Of a stretch of DNA of 53,108 bases, positions 16,885 to 25,748 are shown in pieces. Below the pieces are notes generated by a model. That model was not told the DNA's origin, did no database searches, and saw nothing but the letters and a program-made list of their open reading frames with translations. Each line of letters begins with the position of its first letter. The first letter of the stretch is position 1. Both the position numbers and the translations under genes were made by a program. The DNA is from Akkermansia sp. (GTDB lineage: Bacteria > Verrucomicrobiota > Verrucomicrobiia > Verrucomicrobiales > Akkermansiaceae): assembly GCA_030523775.1 (NCBI GenBank), contig JAUNHW010000008.1, positions 43,453 through 96,560 on the forward strand, in the 5' to 3' direction.

Positions 16885-16889
16885 TACCG

Positions 16890-17558
16890 CTAGGCCCCCT
16901 GCCCGGCCTTGGCAATGCGGGTGACCACCGCCGTGCCGTCCTGCACCTTGAAAGTGATTTCCAACGGCAGGAGAACCAGGTGGTATTCGCGCTCCGGGTC
17001 CTCCTGGTAGGCGGGGCGCGGGTCCTGCGCCAGAACCTCTGTCACGGCCTCCACCCAGGCGGGAGTGGCCTGCGGGGGCAATGAGGGCGGCAACTGCACC
17101 TGCAGGGGTTCCCAGGGTGCGGATTCCGTAAACCCCGCCGCGGCGTCCGGAATGGAATCCGCGTAGGGGATGTAGGGTTTGATATCGAAGATGGGCGTGC
17201 CATCCACCAAATCCGCCCCGGAAACGCGCAGCACGGGCCCCTGCTCCACGGAGAGGAGCCGCACGGCGGAGAGGCCGAGACCGTTCGGGCGGAAGGGCGA
17301 GCGGGTGGCGAAAACACCCAGGCGGGTGTTGCCGCCCAGGCGCGGCGGGCGCACGGTGGGGTGCCATTCCGCGCCGTTGCGGTGGAACCCCCAGATGAGC
17401 CAGATGTGGGAAAAGCGCTCCAGTCCGCGCACGCATTCCGCGTTGCGGTAGGCCGGCTCAAACACGATTTCGCCCACCACGTGCGGGGCCAGGTTTCCCT
17501 GGCGCGGCACGCCGAACTTTTCCGCAAAGGGGGAGCGGATGTGGGCAATGGGCTCCAT
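16890..17558 (-). CDS. trmO: tRNA m6t6A37 methyltransferase TrmO (TsaA/YaeB family)
   Basis: A 222-residue enzyme that N6-methylates t6A37 in tRNA-Thr with SAM. Family signatures: 'FGVPRQGNLAP', 'LERFSHIWLIWGFH', 'RLGGNTRLGVFATRSPFRPNGLGLSAVRL' and 'DLVDGTPIFDIKPYIPYADS'. The start at 17558 is chosen because homologues begin at 'MEPIAHIRSPF' and its A overlaps the rppH stop (TGATG), giving translational coupling. Third gene of nadE-rppH-trmO. Confidence 0.9.
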   Translation of the reverse strand: MEPIAHIRSPFAEKFGVPRQGNLAPHVVGEIVFEPAYRNAECVRGLERFSHIWLIWGFHRNGAEWHPTVRPPRLGGNTRLGVFATRSPFRPNGLGLSAVRLLSVEQGPVLRVSGADLVDGTPIFDIKPYIPYADSIPDAAAGFTESAPWEPLQVQLPPSLPPQATPAWVEAVTEVLAQDPRPAYQEDPEREYHLVLLPLEITFKVQDGTAVVTRIAKAGQGA

Positions 17559-18034
17559 CACAGGCCGAAGAAGTCGTGCATCACCTGCTCGTACACGCCG
17601 CGCTTGAACGGCGGCAGGGTATCCAGGGAGAAATCCTGCGGCAGTATCCACTTGTAGGCGTGGAACTCCTGGCCGTCCAGCCAGGGTTCCGCCTGGTCGC
17701 TGTGCATGCGGCAGAGGAAGTAGTGCTGTTCCTGCCCATCATACGGGATGCCGCGCTTGCGCAGTACGCGCTCACGCTCCTTGGGCGGGTAGTCGTAGCG
17801 GTAGGGGCCGTGCGCCTCCACGATTTCGTACTCGTTGGGGCGGAACCCCGTTTCCTCCATGCCTTCCCGGCAGGCGGCGGCACGGGGTGTCTCCCCTTTC
17901 TTGATACCGCCTTGCGGGAATTGCCAGGAGCCTTCCGGTTTCACGCGCTCGCAGACGAGCACGGTGCCGTCCGAGCGTTGGTAGATGATGGCTGCGTTGG
18001 GTCGGTATAGTCCTCCGTTCATTGTTGGTTGCAA
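17558..18034 (-). CDS. rppH: RppH-type Nudix RNA pyrophosphohydrolase
   Basis: A 158-residue Nudix hydrolase. The Nudix box spans residues 42-64 (G-x5-E-x7-REGMEETGF), with metal-binding glutamates at 57, 60 and 61. 'YRPNAAIIYQRSDGTVLVCERV' and 'GSWQFPQGGI' are typical of RppH/NudH, which removes pyrophosphate from mRNA 5' ends or cleaves Ap4A. The alternative ATG at 18022 (MNGGLYRPN) fits homologues equally well. It starts 9 bp after nadE. If leaderless triphosphorylated mRNAs are common here, RppH would act directly at start codons. Confidence 0.88.
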   Translation of the reverse strand: MQPTMNGGLYRPNAAIIYQRSDGTVLVCERVKPEGSWQFPQGGIKKGETPRAAACREGMEETGFRPNEYEIVEAHGPYRYDYPPKERERVLRKRGIPYDGQEQHYFLCRMHSDQAEPWLDGQEFHAYKWILPQDFSLDTLPPFKRGVYEQVMHDFFGL

Positions 18035-18043
18035 GTTGGTGGG

Positions 18044-19942
18044 TCAGTCCTGCCACACGGCGGGAGAGGCGTCGCTGGGCATGCAGAGCCCGGCGCGGGG
18101 GGAGAGGCTCACCGGGCCGCAGAGCGGGGCATCCGGCGAGCAGCTGCGCTTGAACTGCTGCGTGAAGAAGCGTTTGATGAAGGTGGATACGGTTTTCTCA
18201 ATCACATCCGCCGCATACTCGCCCGCGAATGCGTGCTGCGCCAGCGCGCTCAGCTTCTCCGTGCCGGCGCCGCGCTGCAGGAAGTGGTAGAGCAGGAAGT
18301 CGTGGATGTCGTACGGCCCCAGGATGTCCTCCGTTTTCTGCTCCATGGAGCCATCGTCCGCGGGCGGCAGCAGCTCCGGGCTCACGGGGGTGTCCAGGAT
18401 ATCCTGCAGCACGGCCGCAAGCTTCTTGTCGCAACGCGCGAGCTCATGGGCAATGAGCGAACGGATGAGGGTCTTGGGCACGGATGCGTTCACGCCGTAC
18501 ATGCTCATGTGGTCGCCGTTGTAGGTGCACCAGCCGAGCGCGAGCTCGGAGAGGTCTCCCGTGCCGACGAGGATGCCGCCCTTGAGGTTGGCGAGGTTCA
18601 TGAGGATGGAGGTGCGCTCGCGGGCCTGCACGTTCTCGTAGGTGTTGGTTCGCTGGGCGGGGTCGAAATCCAGGTCCTTGAAATGCTGGAGGCATGCGGG
18701 CTTGATGTCCACCTCCTTGAATGTGGCGCCGGTGAGCTTGATGAGTTGCACGGCGTTGTTGTAGGTGCGGCCGGTGGTGCCGAATCCCGGCATGGTGACG
18801 GCCAGGATGTTTTCCGCGGGCATGCCGAGCTCCCTGCAGGCGCGGGCGCACACCAGCATGGCGAGCGTGCTGTCCAGCCCGCCGGAAACACCGAGCACCA
18901 GGCACTTGGCATGCACCTGCTCCATGCGGCGCACAAGCCCCGCGGTCTGGATGTCCAGCACGTCTCCGCAGAATTCCGCTTCCTGCCCTTCATCCGGCAG
19001 GAAGGGGTGCGTGGACAGGTGGGCGTGGGCCAAATCACACTCCGCGGGGAAGGAGAGGGTGTCCACCTCCACCGCATCGTCCGCCACCTGCGCGGCGGAT
19101 TCCGCGAACGAGCTTTCCGCGCGGCGCCGCATGCCTATGCCCTCCACATCGATATCCGCATAGATGATGCCGCCGGCGCGTGAGAAACGGTTGCTTTCCG
19201 CCACCACGCGGCCACAGTCTGCAATGATGGCGTGGCCGCTGTACACGGCATCCTGCGAGCTCTCCCCCACCCCGGCGGAGGAGAACACGTACGCGCCCAC
19301 GCACTGTTCGCTCTGGCGGGCCACCATGCGGCGGCGGAGCGCCGCCTTGCCCGCCTGGGCGATACTGGCTGCGGGGTTGAAGACAACACGCGCGCCGGAA
19401 AGGCAGAGGCGGTTGCTGGGCGGCATGGCGCTCCACAGGTCCTCGCAAATCTCGATGCCGAACTTGAGACCGCCCGCATCATCCGTGAAGACCAGGTTGG
19501 CGCCGAAGGGGATGCCATCGATATCCAGCTGGCCCGCAGGGGCGGGGGTGAACCAGCGGCGCTCGCAATGGCCGCGGTAGTTCGGCAAAACGCTCTTGGG
19601 CACGAAACCGTGCACCTGCCCGTGCTGCACCACGGCGGCCACGTTGTACAGGGATTCCCCCAAGGCCAGGGGAAGGCCCAAAATGAACACGCTTTCCAAA
19701 TCCTCCGTGCGCGCGGCGAAATCCTGCAATCCCGCTGCGGCGGCCTCCACCAGCTGCGGCTGGAAGAAGAGGTCTCCGCACGTGCTGCCCGTGATGCAGA
19801 GCTCCGGGAAGAGCACCACGTGCGCACGCCCTGCGGCGGCTTCCCGTGCACGCTCCACCAGTCCGTTCACATTGAACGGCACATCCGCCACCCTAACCTG
19901 CGGCGTGACTGCCGCAAAGCGGTAGTATCCAAGCGTATTCAT
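18044..19942 (-). CDS. nadE: Glutamine-dependent NAD+ synthetase
   Basis: A 632-residue two-domain enzyme making NAD+ from deamido-NAD+, ATP and glutamine. The N-terminal nitrilase-type glutaminase has Glu in 'VLFPELCITG', Lys in 'VPKSVLPNYRGHCERRWF' and Cys in 'FGIEICEDLW'. The C-terminal synthetase has the PP-loop GVSGGLDST (about residue 351) and 'GTGDLSELALGWCTYNGDHMSMYGVNASVPKTL'. The length matches the long bacterial form. First gene of nadE-rppH-trmO. Confidence 0.95.
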   Translation of the reverse strand: MNTLGYYRFAAVTPQVRVADVPFNVNGLVERAREAAAGRAHVVLFPELCITGSTCGDLFFQPQLVEAAAAGLQDFAARTEDLESVFILGLPLALGESLYNVAAVVQHGQVHGFVPKSVLPNYRGHCERRWFTPAPAGQLDIDGIPFGANLVFTDDAGGLKFGIEICEDLWSAMPPSNRLCLSGARVVFNPAASIAQAGKAALRRRMVARQSEQCVGAYVFSSAGVGESSQDAVYSGHAIIADCGRVVAESNRFSRAGGIIYADIDVEGIGMRRRAESSFAESAAQVADDAVEVDTLSFPAECDLAHAHLSTHPFLPDEGQEAEFCGDVLDIQTAGLVRRMEQVHAKCLVLGVSGGLDSTLAMLVCARACRELGMPAENILAVTMPGFGTTGRTYNNAVQLIKLTGATFKEVDIKPACLQHFKDLDFDPAQRTNTYENVQARERTSILMNLANLKGGILVGTGDLSELALGWCTYNGDHMSMYGVNASVPKTLIRSLIAHELARCDKKLAAVLQDILDTPVSPELLPPADDGSMEQKTEDILGPYDIHDFLLYHFLQRGAGTEKLSALAQHAFAGEYAADVIEKTVSTFIKRFFTQQFKRSCSPDAPLCGPVSLSPRAGLCMPSDASPAVWQD

Positions 19943-19954
19943 AACGGCGCACCT

Positions 19955-19982
19955 ATTCTGCCAAAAACCCGCATTTTGTCAA
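19955..19982 (-). promoter_or_regulatory. nadE promoter
   Basis: Minus-strand TTGACA (19982-19977), 16-bp spacer, CAGAAT (19960-19955), ending 12 nt before the ATG. The 14-mer TGGCAGAATAGGTG around the -10 recurs at the divergent amidase promoter. Confidence 0.6.
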
Positions 19983-20045
19983 TCCAATACCACGCCCCGC
20001 ACGGGGGTGTTTCCGCATTTCTTTCACATTCCTTAAACAAATCTC

Positions 20046-20074
20046 TTGCCAAGAGGGACGTGCGGTGGCAGAAT
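20046..20074 (+). promoter_or_regulatory. Amidase-recG promoter
   Basis: TTGCCA (20046-20051), 17-bp spacer, CAGAAT (20069-20074), 7 nt before the ATG at 20082. The only Shine-Dalgarno-like match, AGGTGG, would lie upstream of or at the predicted start site. Confidence 0.55.
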
Positions 20075-20081
20075 AGGTGGC

Positions 20082-20765
20082 ATGTTACGGTTCAGGCAGA
20101 TAGCAATCTTGATTGTCCTCACGCTGGTGGGGATGCTGGGTTGCCAGCAGAACCCGTACCTGCGCACGCCGCGCGGCTACAAGTTCACCCCGGTCAAAAC
20201 GGCGCTGGTGCCGCGCACCATGCAGCGCCTGGCGCGGGAATGCAACATCAAGGTGCGCCTGATGTCGCCCAAGTCCCGCCCGCGGCGCGGCGCCAAGCGC
20301 CTGCGCCCCACGTTCATCACCATCCACAGCACGGCCAACCACTCTCGCTCGGCCACGGCGCTGCAGCACTCGCGCGCGCTCACCAACGGTTCCATCACCA
20401 ACCGCAGCTGGCATTTCACGGCAGACCAGTACATGGTGGTGCAGAATCTGCCGCTCAACGAAACCGGCTGGCACGCCGGCACGGCGGCGGGCAACAACAA
20501 CTCCATCGGCATTGAAATGTGCGAGGCGGAAAGCCTGGGGCAGAACCACTACCGCACCTGGAACCGCGCGGCCAAGCTCACGGCGGTGCTCATGAAGCGC
20601 TACCGCATCAACCTGCGCCATGTGGTGCCCCACTACCACTGGACCCGCAAGAACTGCCCCGCACCGCTGATGACCAACGGCCGCCCCGGCCCCAAGTGGT
20701 CGTGGTTCCTCTCGCGTATCGACTACTACTACCGTTGCATCAACAACGGGCAAGCCAACCGCTGA
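20082..20765 (+). CDS. N-acetylmuramoyl-L-alanine amidase (Amidase_2) lipoprotein
   Basis: A 227-residue lipoprotein (VGMLGC, Cys21) with an Amidase_2 domain that would cut the MurNAc-L-Ala bond of peptidoglycan at the envelope. Zinc ligand candidates are His82 (FITIHST), His184 (VVPHYHW) and Cys192 (KNCP), with the H-x7-C spacing of the T7-lysozyme-like branch. 'WHFTADQYMVVQNLPLNETGWHAG' and 'NNSIGIEMCE' are family signatures. The ATG at 20082 matches the signal peptide; an upstream in-frame ATG at 20046 lies in the -35 box. Four bp before recG. Confidence 0.9.
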   Translation: MLRFRQIAILIVLTLVGMLGCQQNPYLRTPRGYKFTPVKTALVPRTMQRLARECNIKVRLMSPKSRPRRGAKRLRPTFITIHSTANHSRSATALQHSRALTNGSITNRSWHFTADQYMVVQNLPLNETGWHAGTAAGNNNSIGIEMCEAESLGQNHYRTWNRAAKLTAVLMKRYRINLRHVVPHYHWTRKNCPAPLMTNGRPGPKWSWFLSRIDYYYRCINNGQANR

Positions 20766-20769
20766 CCCC

Positions 20770-22908
20770 ATGGACAGGAGCCTGCAGCTTGCGGATTCCC
20801 TGGGCTCGCTGCCGTGGATATCCCCGCGCGAGCTCAAGACCCTGAACGCCGCAGGGCTGGCAAGCGTGGGAGATGTGCTGATGCGCATGCCGCGCCGCTA
20901 TGAGGACCGCCGCCGCGGCGGGGATGTGGCAAGCGTGCAGAACGGAGACACCGTGTGCCTGCAGGTGCACGTGTACTCCGCGGGCTGGCGGTTCTCCTAC
21001 AAGAGGTACTTTGAGCTTTCCGTGGGAGCGGAGGATGAACCGCACGGGGTGCGGCTGCTGCTGCGCTGGTTCAACATGCCGTATGTGGCCAAGCTGCTGG
21101 CAGTGGGCATGGACCTCTTTGTGTACGGCCGCGTGCGCGAGTACGGGGGCAGGCTCATCATGGTGAACCCGGATTTCGAGCAGATGGAGGAGGAGGATAC
21201 CGGAAGCCGCCTGGTGGCCGCCGCCATGGGGGATGCCGCACCGCCCGCAGCCGCCGTGCAGGAGCAGCGGCAACCCATCCACACCGGGCGCATCGTGCCC
21301 ATCTACCGCGGGCTTTCCGGCATGCCGCCGCGTACCTACCGCGGCATCGTCTGGCGCCTGCTGCAAGAGCTGCCGCGGCAGCTCCCCCCCGCCGGGTATG
21401 ATGTGGCGCCGAAATACCCCTACCGCGAGGCCCTGAACGATATCCACTTCCCCGCGGAGGACGAGCTGCAGCACAAGGCGCGCATGCGCTTTGCCCTGCA
21501 GGAGTGCTTTGCCCAGCAGTTCCGCGTGGCGTGGCGGCGCCGCCGCGCGCAGCAGGAGGGCGGCATGGTCACCGCCACAGATGGTGCCTACGTGCATGAG
21601 CTTCTGGCCGCCCTGCCCTTTGAGCTCACCGCCGCGCAGAAACGCTGCATTGAAGAAGTGCGCGCGGATATGGCATCACCCCGCCGCATGAACCGCCTGT
21701 TGCAGGGGGATGTGGGCAGCGGCAAAACCCTCGTGGCCCTCTGCGCCATGCTGTACTGCATCGGCAGCGGGTACACCGCCGCGCTCATTGCCCCCACGCA
21801 AATCCTGGCGGAGCAGCACTACCGCAACTTCTGCCGCCTGCTCGCCCACACGGATATCCGCGTCTCCCTGCGCACATCCGACCGCGCGGACGACACCGGC
21901 AGCCTGCAGCTGGACAATCCGGCGGAGGCGGACCGCACGCCGCGCCTGCTGGTGGGCACGCACGCCCTGCTCTACAAGAAGAACCGCCCGCAGAACCTGG
22001 GGCTGGCCGTGGTGGACGAGCAGCACAAGTTCGGCGTGGAGCAGCGGGAGCGTTTCATCTCATCCGCAGGAACGGCGCCGGACGTGCTGGTGATGACCGC
22101 CACGCCCATCCCCCGCACGCTCACGCTCACCCTCTACGGGGATTTGGATGTCTCCGTGATAGACGAGATGCCCGCCGGACGCGGTGAGATTGTGACCGCC
22201 CTGCGCAACCCCGCGCACATGAAACGCATCATCACCTTCATGGAAAGCGAGCTGCAGGCGGGGCGGCAAATCTACATTGTCTCCCCGCTGGTGGAGGAGA
22301 GCGAGAAACGCGCCCACGCCGCCGCCACCAGCGAGCTGGAACGCTGGCGCGCCATCTTCCCCAACGAGTCCATCGGCCTCCTCCACGGCCGCATCCAGGG
22401 TGATGAGAAAGAGGCCGTCATGGCCGATTTCCGCGACAACAAGACGCATATCCTGGTGGCCACCACCGTGGTGGAGGTGGGCGTGGACGTGCCGAACGCC
22501 ACCATCATGCTCATCAACGATGCGGACAGCTTCGGCCTTTCCCAGCTCCACCAGCTGCGCGGGCGCATCGGCCGCGGCTCGCACAAGAGCTACTGCATCC
22601 TGCTCTCCAAGCTCAAGAAGGGGGATGAGCGGCTGGACAAATTGAACGTGCTCTGCCGCACCAACAACGGCTTCGAGATTGCGGAAGAGGATTTTCGCCT
22701 GCGCGGCCCCGGGGATGTGCTCGGCACCGCCCAGAGCGGCCTGGGTGCCGTGCAGTTCCCGGAATGGCTGGCGGACCTCCGCCTCATCCACCGCGCCACC
22801 AGGGATGCCAACGCCATCCTGGATGCAGACCCCGCCCTCACCCGACCGGAGCACGCCCCCCTGCGAGAGCTCGTGCAGAACGAGGACGACACCGCCGTTA
22901 CGGGCTGA
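20770..22908 (+). CDS. recG: ATP-dependent DNA helicase RecG
   Basis: A 712-residue superfamily 2 helicase that reverses stalled forks and branch-migrates junctions. The N-terminal wedge/OB domain includes 'MPRRYEDRR'. Then helicase motifs: Walker A GDVGSGKT, DEQH in 'AVVDEQHKFGVEQRE', 'VMTATPIPRTLTLTLYGDLDVSVIDEMP' (motif III), 'VATTVVEVGVDVPNATIM' and 'QLHQLRGRIGRG' (motif VI), ending with the RecG-type 'EEDFRLRGPGDVLGTAQSG'. Complete, and probably co-transcribed with the amidase 4 bp upstream. Confidence 0.96.
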   Translation: MDRSLQLADSLGSLPWISPRELKTLNAAGLASVGDVLMRMPRRYEDRRRGGDVASVQNGDTVCLQVHVYSAGWRFSYKRYFELSVGAEDEPHGVRLLLRWFNMPYVAKLLAVGMDLFVYGRVREYGGRLIMVNPDFEQMEEEDTGSRLVAAAMGDAAPPAAAVQEQRQPIHTGRIVPIYRGLSGMPPRTYRGIVWRLLQELPRQLPPAGYDVAPKYPYREALNDIHFPAEDELQHKARMRFALQECFAQQFRVAWRRRRAQQEGGMVTATDGAYVHELLAALPFELTAAQKRCIEEVRADMASPRRMNRLLQGDVGSGKTLVALCAMLYCIGSGYTAALIAPTQILAEQHYRNFCRLLAHTDIRVSLRTSDRADDTGSLQLDNPAEADRTPRLLVGTHALLYKKNRPQNLGLAVVDEQHKFGVEQRERFISSAGTAPDVLVMTATPIPRTLTLTLYGDLDVSVIDEMPAGRGEIVTALRNPAHMKRIITFMESELQAGRQIYIVSPLVEESEKRAHAAATSELERWRAIFPNESIGLLHGRIQGDEKEAVMADFRDNKTHILVATTVVEVGVDVPNATIMLINDADSFGLSQLHQLRGRIGRGSHKSYCILLSKLKKGDERLDKLNVLCRTNNGFEIAEEDFRLRGPGDVLGTAQSGLGAVQFPEWLADLRLIHRATRDANAILDADPALTRPEHAPLRELVQNEDDTAVTG

Positions 22909-22920
22909 TTCCCCACCGCA

Positions 22921-23856
22921 CTACTGCCGCAGGTTTTGCTTTTCAACAATGTAATGCGGCCTCCGCTTGACCTCAAGGTAGGTTTTCGCCAAATACTGCC
23001 CGATGATGCCCAGACAGAACAATTGGACACCGCATACAAAAAGGATGAGACAGACCAGGGAGGTCCACCCGTAGGCGGAGACGTGGTACAGGTACTCGCG
23101 GAGAATCAAAAAGACAATCATGGCGAGGGAACCAAGGAGAAAAGCGAGCCCCATGACGAATGCCAGGGACAAAGGCACGGTTGAGAAGGAGAACACCGCT
23201 TCCAGGGAATATTTGAACAATTTCCAGAACGACCATTTCGATTCCCCCGCCACGCGCTCCACGTTCTCATACTCGATCCATTTGGTCCTGAAACCAATCC
23301 ATTCGTACATGCCCTTGGAGAACCTATTGTATTCCGGCATGCGCAGGAGCGCATCAACCACCTTTCGCGACAGCAGTTTGTAATCGCGCGCGCCGTCTAC
23401 CAGGTTGACATCTGAAATCATGTTGATGACGCAGTAGAACAAACGGGCGAAGAAGGAGCGGATGGGAGGTTCCCCCTTGCGGTTGACACGGCGCGCCCCC
23501 GCGCACTCGTACCCTTCATCGGTAACCGCCTTCAGCATGGCGGGCAACAGTTTCGGGGGGTCCTGCATATCGGCATCCATCACCGCAACATAGTCCCCGC
23601 CAACATGCTCGAACCCTGCGACAATGGCACTCTCCTTGCCGAAATTCCGGGAGAATGAAATGTAGCGTACAAAAGGATGGGCGGCCGCCAACGTCTCGAT
23701 GACTTCCAGGGAATCATCACTGCTGCCATCGTCTACAAATAGGATTTCGTATTCGATATCCGGAATTTGCGCCAGCGTGTCCTCCAGCTCCCGAACCAGC
23801 ACCGGGAGCGATAGAGCTTCATTGTAACACGGAATGATGAGCGATAGGCGTTTCAT
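22921..23856 (-). CDS. Membrane glycosyltransferase, GT2 (GtrB/DPM1-like)
   Basis: A 311-residue GT-A enzyme with two C-terminal membrane helices (about 228-300). 'LIIPCYNEALSLPVLV', 'EILFVDDGSSDDSLEVI', 'YVAVMDADMQDPP' (DXD metal site) and 'GARDYKLLSRKVVDALLRMPEYNRFSKGMYEWIGF' match the GtrB/ArnC/polyprenyl-phosphate glycosyltransferase group, so it likely loads a sugar onto undecaprenyl phosphate. Its base composition is visibly lower in GC than both neighbours and its codon use is less biased, suggesting recent acquisition. It is convergent with recG, 12 bp apart. No flippase or acceptor transferase is nearby. Confidence 0.88.
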   Translation of the reverse strand: MKRLSLIIPCYNEALSLPVLVRELEDTLAQIPDIEYEILFVDDGSSDDSLEVIETLAAAHPFVRYISFSRNFGKESAIVAGFEHVGGDYVAVMDADMQDPPKLLPAMLKAVTDEGYECAGARRVNRKGEPPIRSFFARLFYCVINMISDVNLVDGARDYKLLSRKVVDALLRMPEYNRFSKGMYEWIGFRTKWIEYENVERVAGESKWSFWKLFKYSLEAVFSFSTVPLSLAFVMGLAFLLGSLAMIVFLILREYLYHVSAYGWTSLVCLILFVCGVQLFCLGIIGQYLAKTYLEVKRRPHYIVEKQNLRQ

Positions 23857-23863
23857 TTTTCAA

Positions 23864-23893
23864 ATTATAGTGCTTTGTACGGCTCCCTGTCAA
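23864..23893 (-). promoter_or_regulatory. Consensus sigma70 promoter for the GT2 gene
   Basis: Perfect TTGACA (23893-23888) and perfect TATAAT (23869-23864) separated by 18 bp. The -35 overlaps the upstream oppC-like stop codon and the -10 ends 7 nt before the ATG, predicting a leaderless transcript. Confidence 0.7.
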
Positions 23894-24828
23894 TCCTTGG
23901 AAGACTTGGGGTCGATGGCATCGCGCAGGCCGTCGCCCAGGAAGTTGAGGGCCAGCAGGGTGAGGCAGAAGAAGAGGGCCGGGAAGAACAGGAGCTCCGG
24001 TGAGACCTCCATGCGGTCGGCGCCCTCCTTGATGAGCGTGCCCCAAGAGGAATTGGGGGCGCGCACGCCCAGGCCAATGAAGGAGAGGGTGGATTCCGTG
24101 AGCATGATGCCCGGCACGGCGAGCGTGGTGTACACCACCACCGTTCCCAGCAGGTTGGGGGCAATGTGGCGGAAGAGGATGCGCAGGTGGCCCAGGCCGA
24201 GCGAGCGTGCGGCCAGCACGTACTCCTGCGCCATGATTTCCATGGTCTGGGTGCGCACGATACGCGCCAGCGTGAGCCAACCGAGCGCGCCGATAGCCAC
24301 GAAAAGCGGCACCAGCCCCAGGATGGGGGCCACGCTCTCGCGGCTCCAGCCGGTGGTTTCCACCACCCAGGCGGTCAGCTGCTTGCTCGGCTCCTCTATG
24401 CTCAATGAGAACACGATGACCAGCACGATGAACGGCAGCGCGAAGAGCACATCCACCGCGCGCATCATGAAGGCGTCCACGCGCCCGCCGGCGTAGCCCG
24501 ACACCAGGCCGTAGGCCAGCCCGATGGCGAAGGAGACCACCGTGGCCACCACACCCACCAGGAGCGAGATGCGCCCGCCGTACAGCACGCGCGCCAAGAG
24601 GTCGCGCCCCAGCTGGTCCGTGCCGAAGATGTGCTGCCAGCTGCACCCGGCGGCAATGTTGCCCAGGTCCGTGGCGTTGGGGTTGGCAATACAGGGGAAG
24701 AGCGGCAGGACGAAGCACGCCAGCACCATGAGGGACAGGAACACCAGGGATGCCACGGCGGCACGGTTCTTCATGAGCCGGCGGCGGGCATCGCTCCAGA
24801 GCGAGTTTCCCTGTTGGTATTCGGTCAT
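23890..24828 (-). CDS. oppC: Peptide ABC transporter permease, OppC-like
   Basis: A 312-residue inner-membrane permease with an N-terminal soluble tail, a first helix 'AAVASLVFLSLMVLACFVLPLF', the DppC/OppC segment 'HIFGTDQLGRDLLARVLYGGRISLLVG' and the EAA loop 'EYVLAARSLGLGHLRILFRHIAPN' that contacts the ATPase. The start at 24828 overlaps the oppB-like stop (ATGA). A much longer in-frame extension on the same strand runs through oppB and is rejected. Last gene of the transporter operon. Confidence 0.92.
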   Translation of the reverse strand: MTEYQQGNSLWSDARRRLMKNRAAVASLVFLSLMVLACFVLPLFPCIANPNATDLGNIAAGCSWQHIFGTDQLGRDLLARVLYGGRISLLVGVVATVVSFAIGLAYGLVSGYAGGRVDAFMMRAVDVLFALPFIVLVIVFSLSIEEPSKQLTAWVVETTGWSRESVAPILGLVPLFVAIGALGWLTLARIVRTQTMEIMAQEYVLAARSLGLGHLRILFRHIAPNLLGTVVVYTTLAVPGIMLTESTLSFIGLGVRAPNSSWGTLIKEGADRMEVSPELLFFPALFFCLTLLALNFLGDGLRDAIDPKSSKD

Positions 24829-25748
24829 GGGTTGGAGCGGAGTCTGGGGTTGAGGGCCACGAGGACGATATCCACGGCGAGGTTGGCGGCTACGATGAGC
24901 ACGCCGTAGCAGAGCACCAGGCCCTGGATGAGGAAGTAGTCGCGGTCCGTGGTGGCGTTCACGAAGTGCAGGCCCATGCCCGGCACCTGGAAGCAGCTCT
25001 CCACCACAAACGAGCCCGTGATGAGCGCCGCAAACGCCGGACCCAGGTAGGAGACCGCGGGCAGCAGCCCGCTGCGCAGCGCATGCACGAACAGGATGCG
25101 CGCCGCCCCCGCACCCTTGGCGCGCGCCGTGCGGATGAAGTCCGCGGAAAGCACCTCCGCCATGCCGCCGCGGGTGAGGCGCGCTATGTACGCGGCGTTC
25201 ACCAGGCCGAGCGTGAGGGCGGGCAGCGCGGCGCAAAGCGCATCGTCCCACCCAGCCACGCTGAGCCCCGGCACGTGCATGCCGAGCGTGAGCCCGAAGA
25301 GCGGGGCAATCACGAAGGCGGGGATGCAGATACCCGCCATGGCGGCCAGCATGATGAGGGCATCTGGCCAGCGGTTGCGCCAGTACGCCGCCAGCATGCC
25401 GGCGGGTATGCCCACCACCACGGCAATGAGCATGCCGAGCACGCCTAGCCAGAGCGACACGGGGAAGGCCTGGGCGATGATGTCACTCACCTGCACGCCC
25501 TCGCGGATGAGGGAGGGACCGAAATCACCGTGCAGGATGATGCCCTTCCAGTAGTTGAGATATTGCACCCAGGCGGGTTGGTCCAGCCCGTAGAGGTTGT
25601 TGAGCTGGTCCATGATGTGCTGGGGCAGCTTGCGCTCGCCCAGGAAGGGGTTGCCGGGCAGCTGGCGCACCAGGAAGAAGGTGATGGTCTGCAGCACCAC
25701 AATCACCAGGGCTCCCTGCCCCAGACGCTTGAAGAGCATGCGTATCAT
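24825..25748 (-). CDS. oppB: Peptide ABC transporter permease, OppB-like
   Basis: A 307-residue partner permease with 'FFLVRQLPGNPF', 'LYGLDQPAWVQYLNYWKGIILHGDFGPSL' and the EAA loop 'DFIRTARAKGAGAARILFVHALRSGLLP', all typical of OppB/DppB. Six helices. It forms the membrane channel with the OppC-like protein, to which it is coupled by an ATGA overlap; another ATGA overlap joins it to the solute-binding protein. Confidence 0.92.
   Translation of the reverse strand: MIRMLFKRLGQGALVIVVLQTITFFLVRQLPGNPFLGERKLPQHIMDQLNNLYGLDQPAWVQYLNYWKGIILHGDFGPSLIREGVQVSDIIAQAFPVSLWLGVLGMLIAVVVGIPAGMLAAYWRNRWPDALIMLAAMAGICIPAFVIAPLFGLTLGMHVPGLSVAGWDDALCAALPALTLGLVNAAYIARLTRGGMAEVLSADFIRTARAKGAGAARILFVHALRSGLLPAVSYLGPAFAALITGSFVVESCFQVPGMGLHFVNATTDRDYFLIQGLVLCYGVLIVAANLAVDIVLVALNPRLRSNP

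Noticed and set aside
24828..25251. N-terminal extension of the OppC frame into oppB
   Set aside because: The extension is Arg/Ala-rich and overlaps a clear oppB. The ATG at 24828 with ATGA coupling explains the gene.
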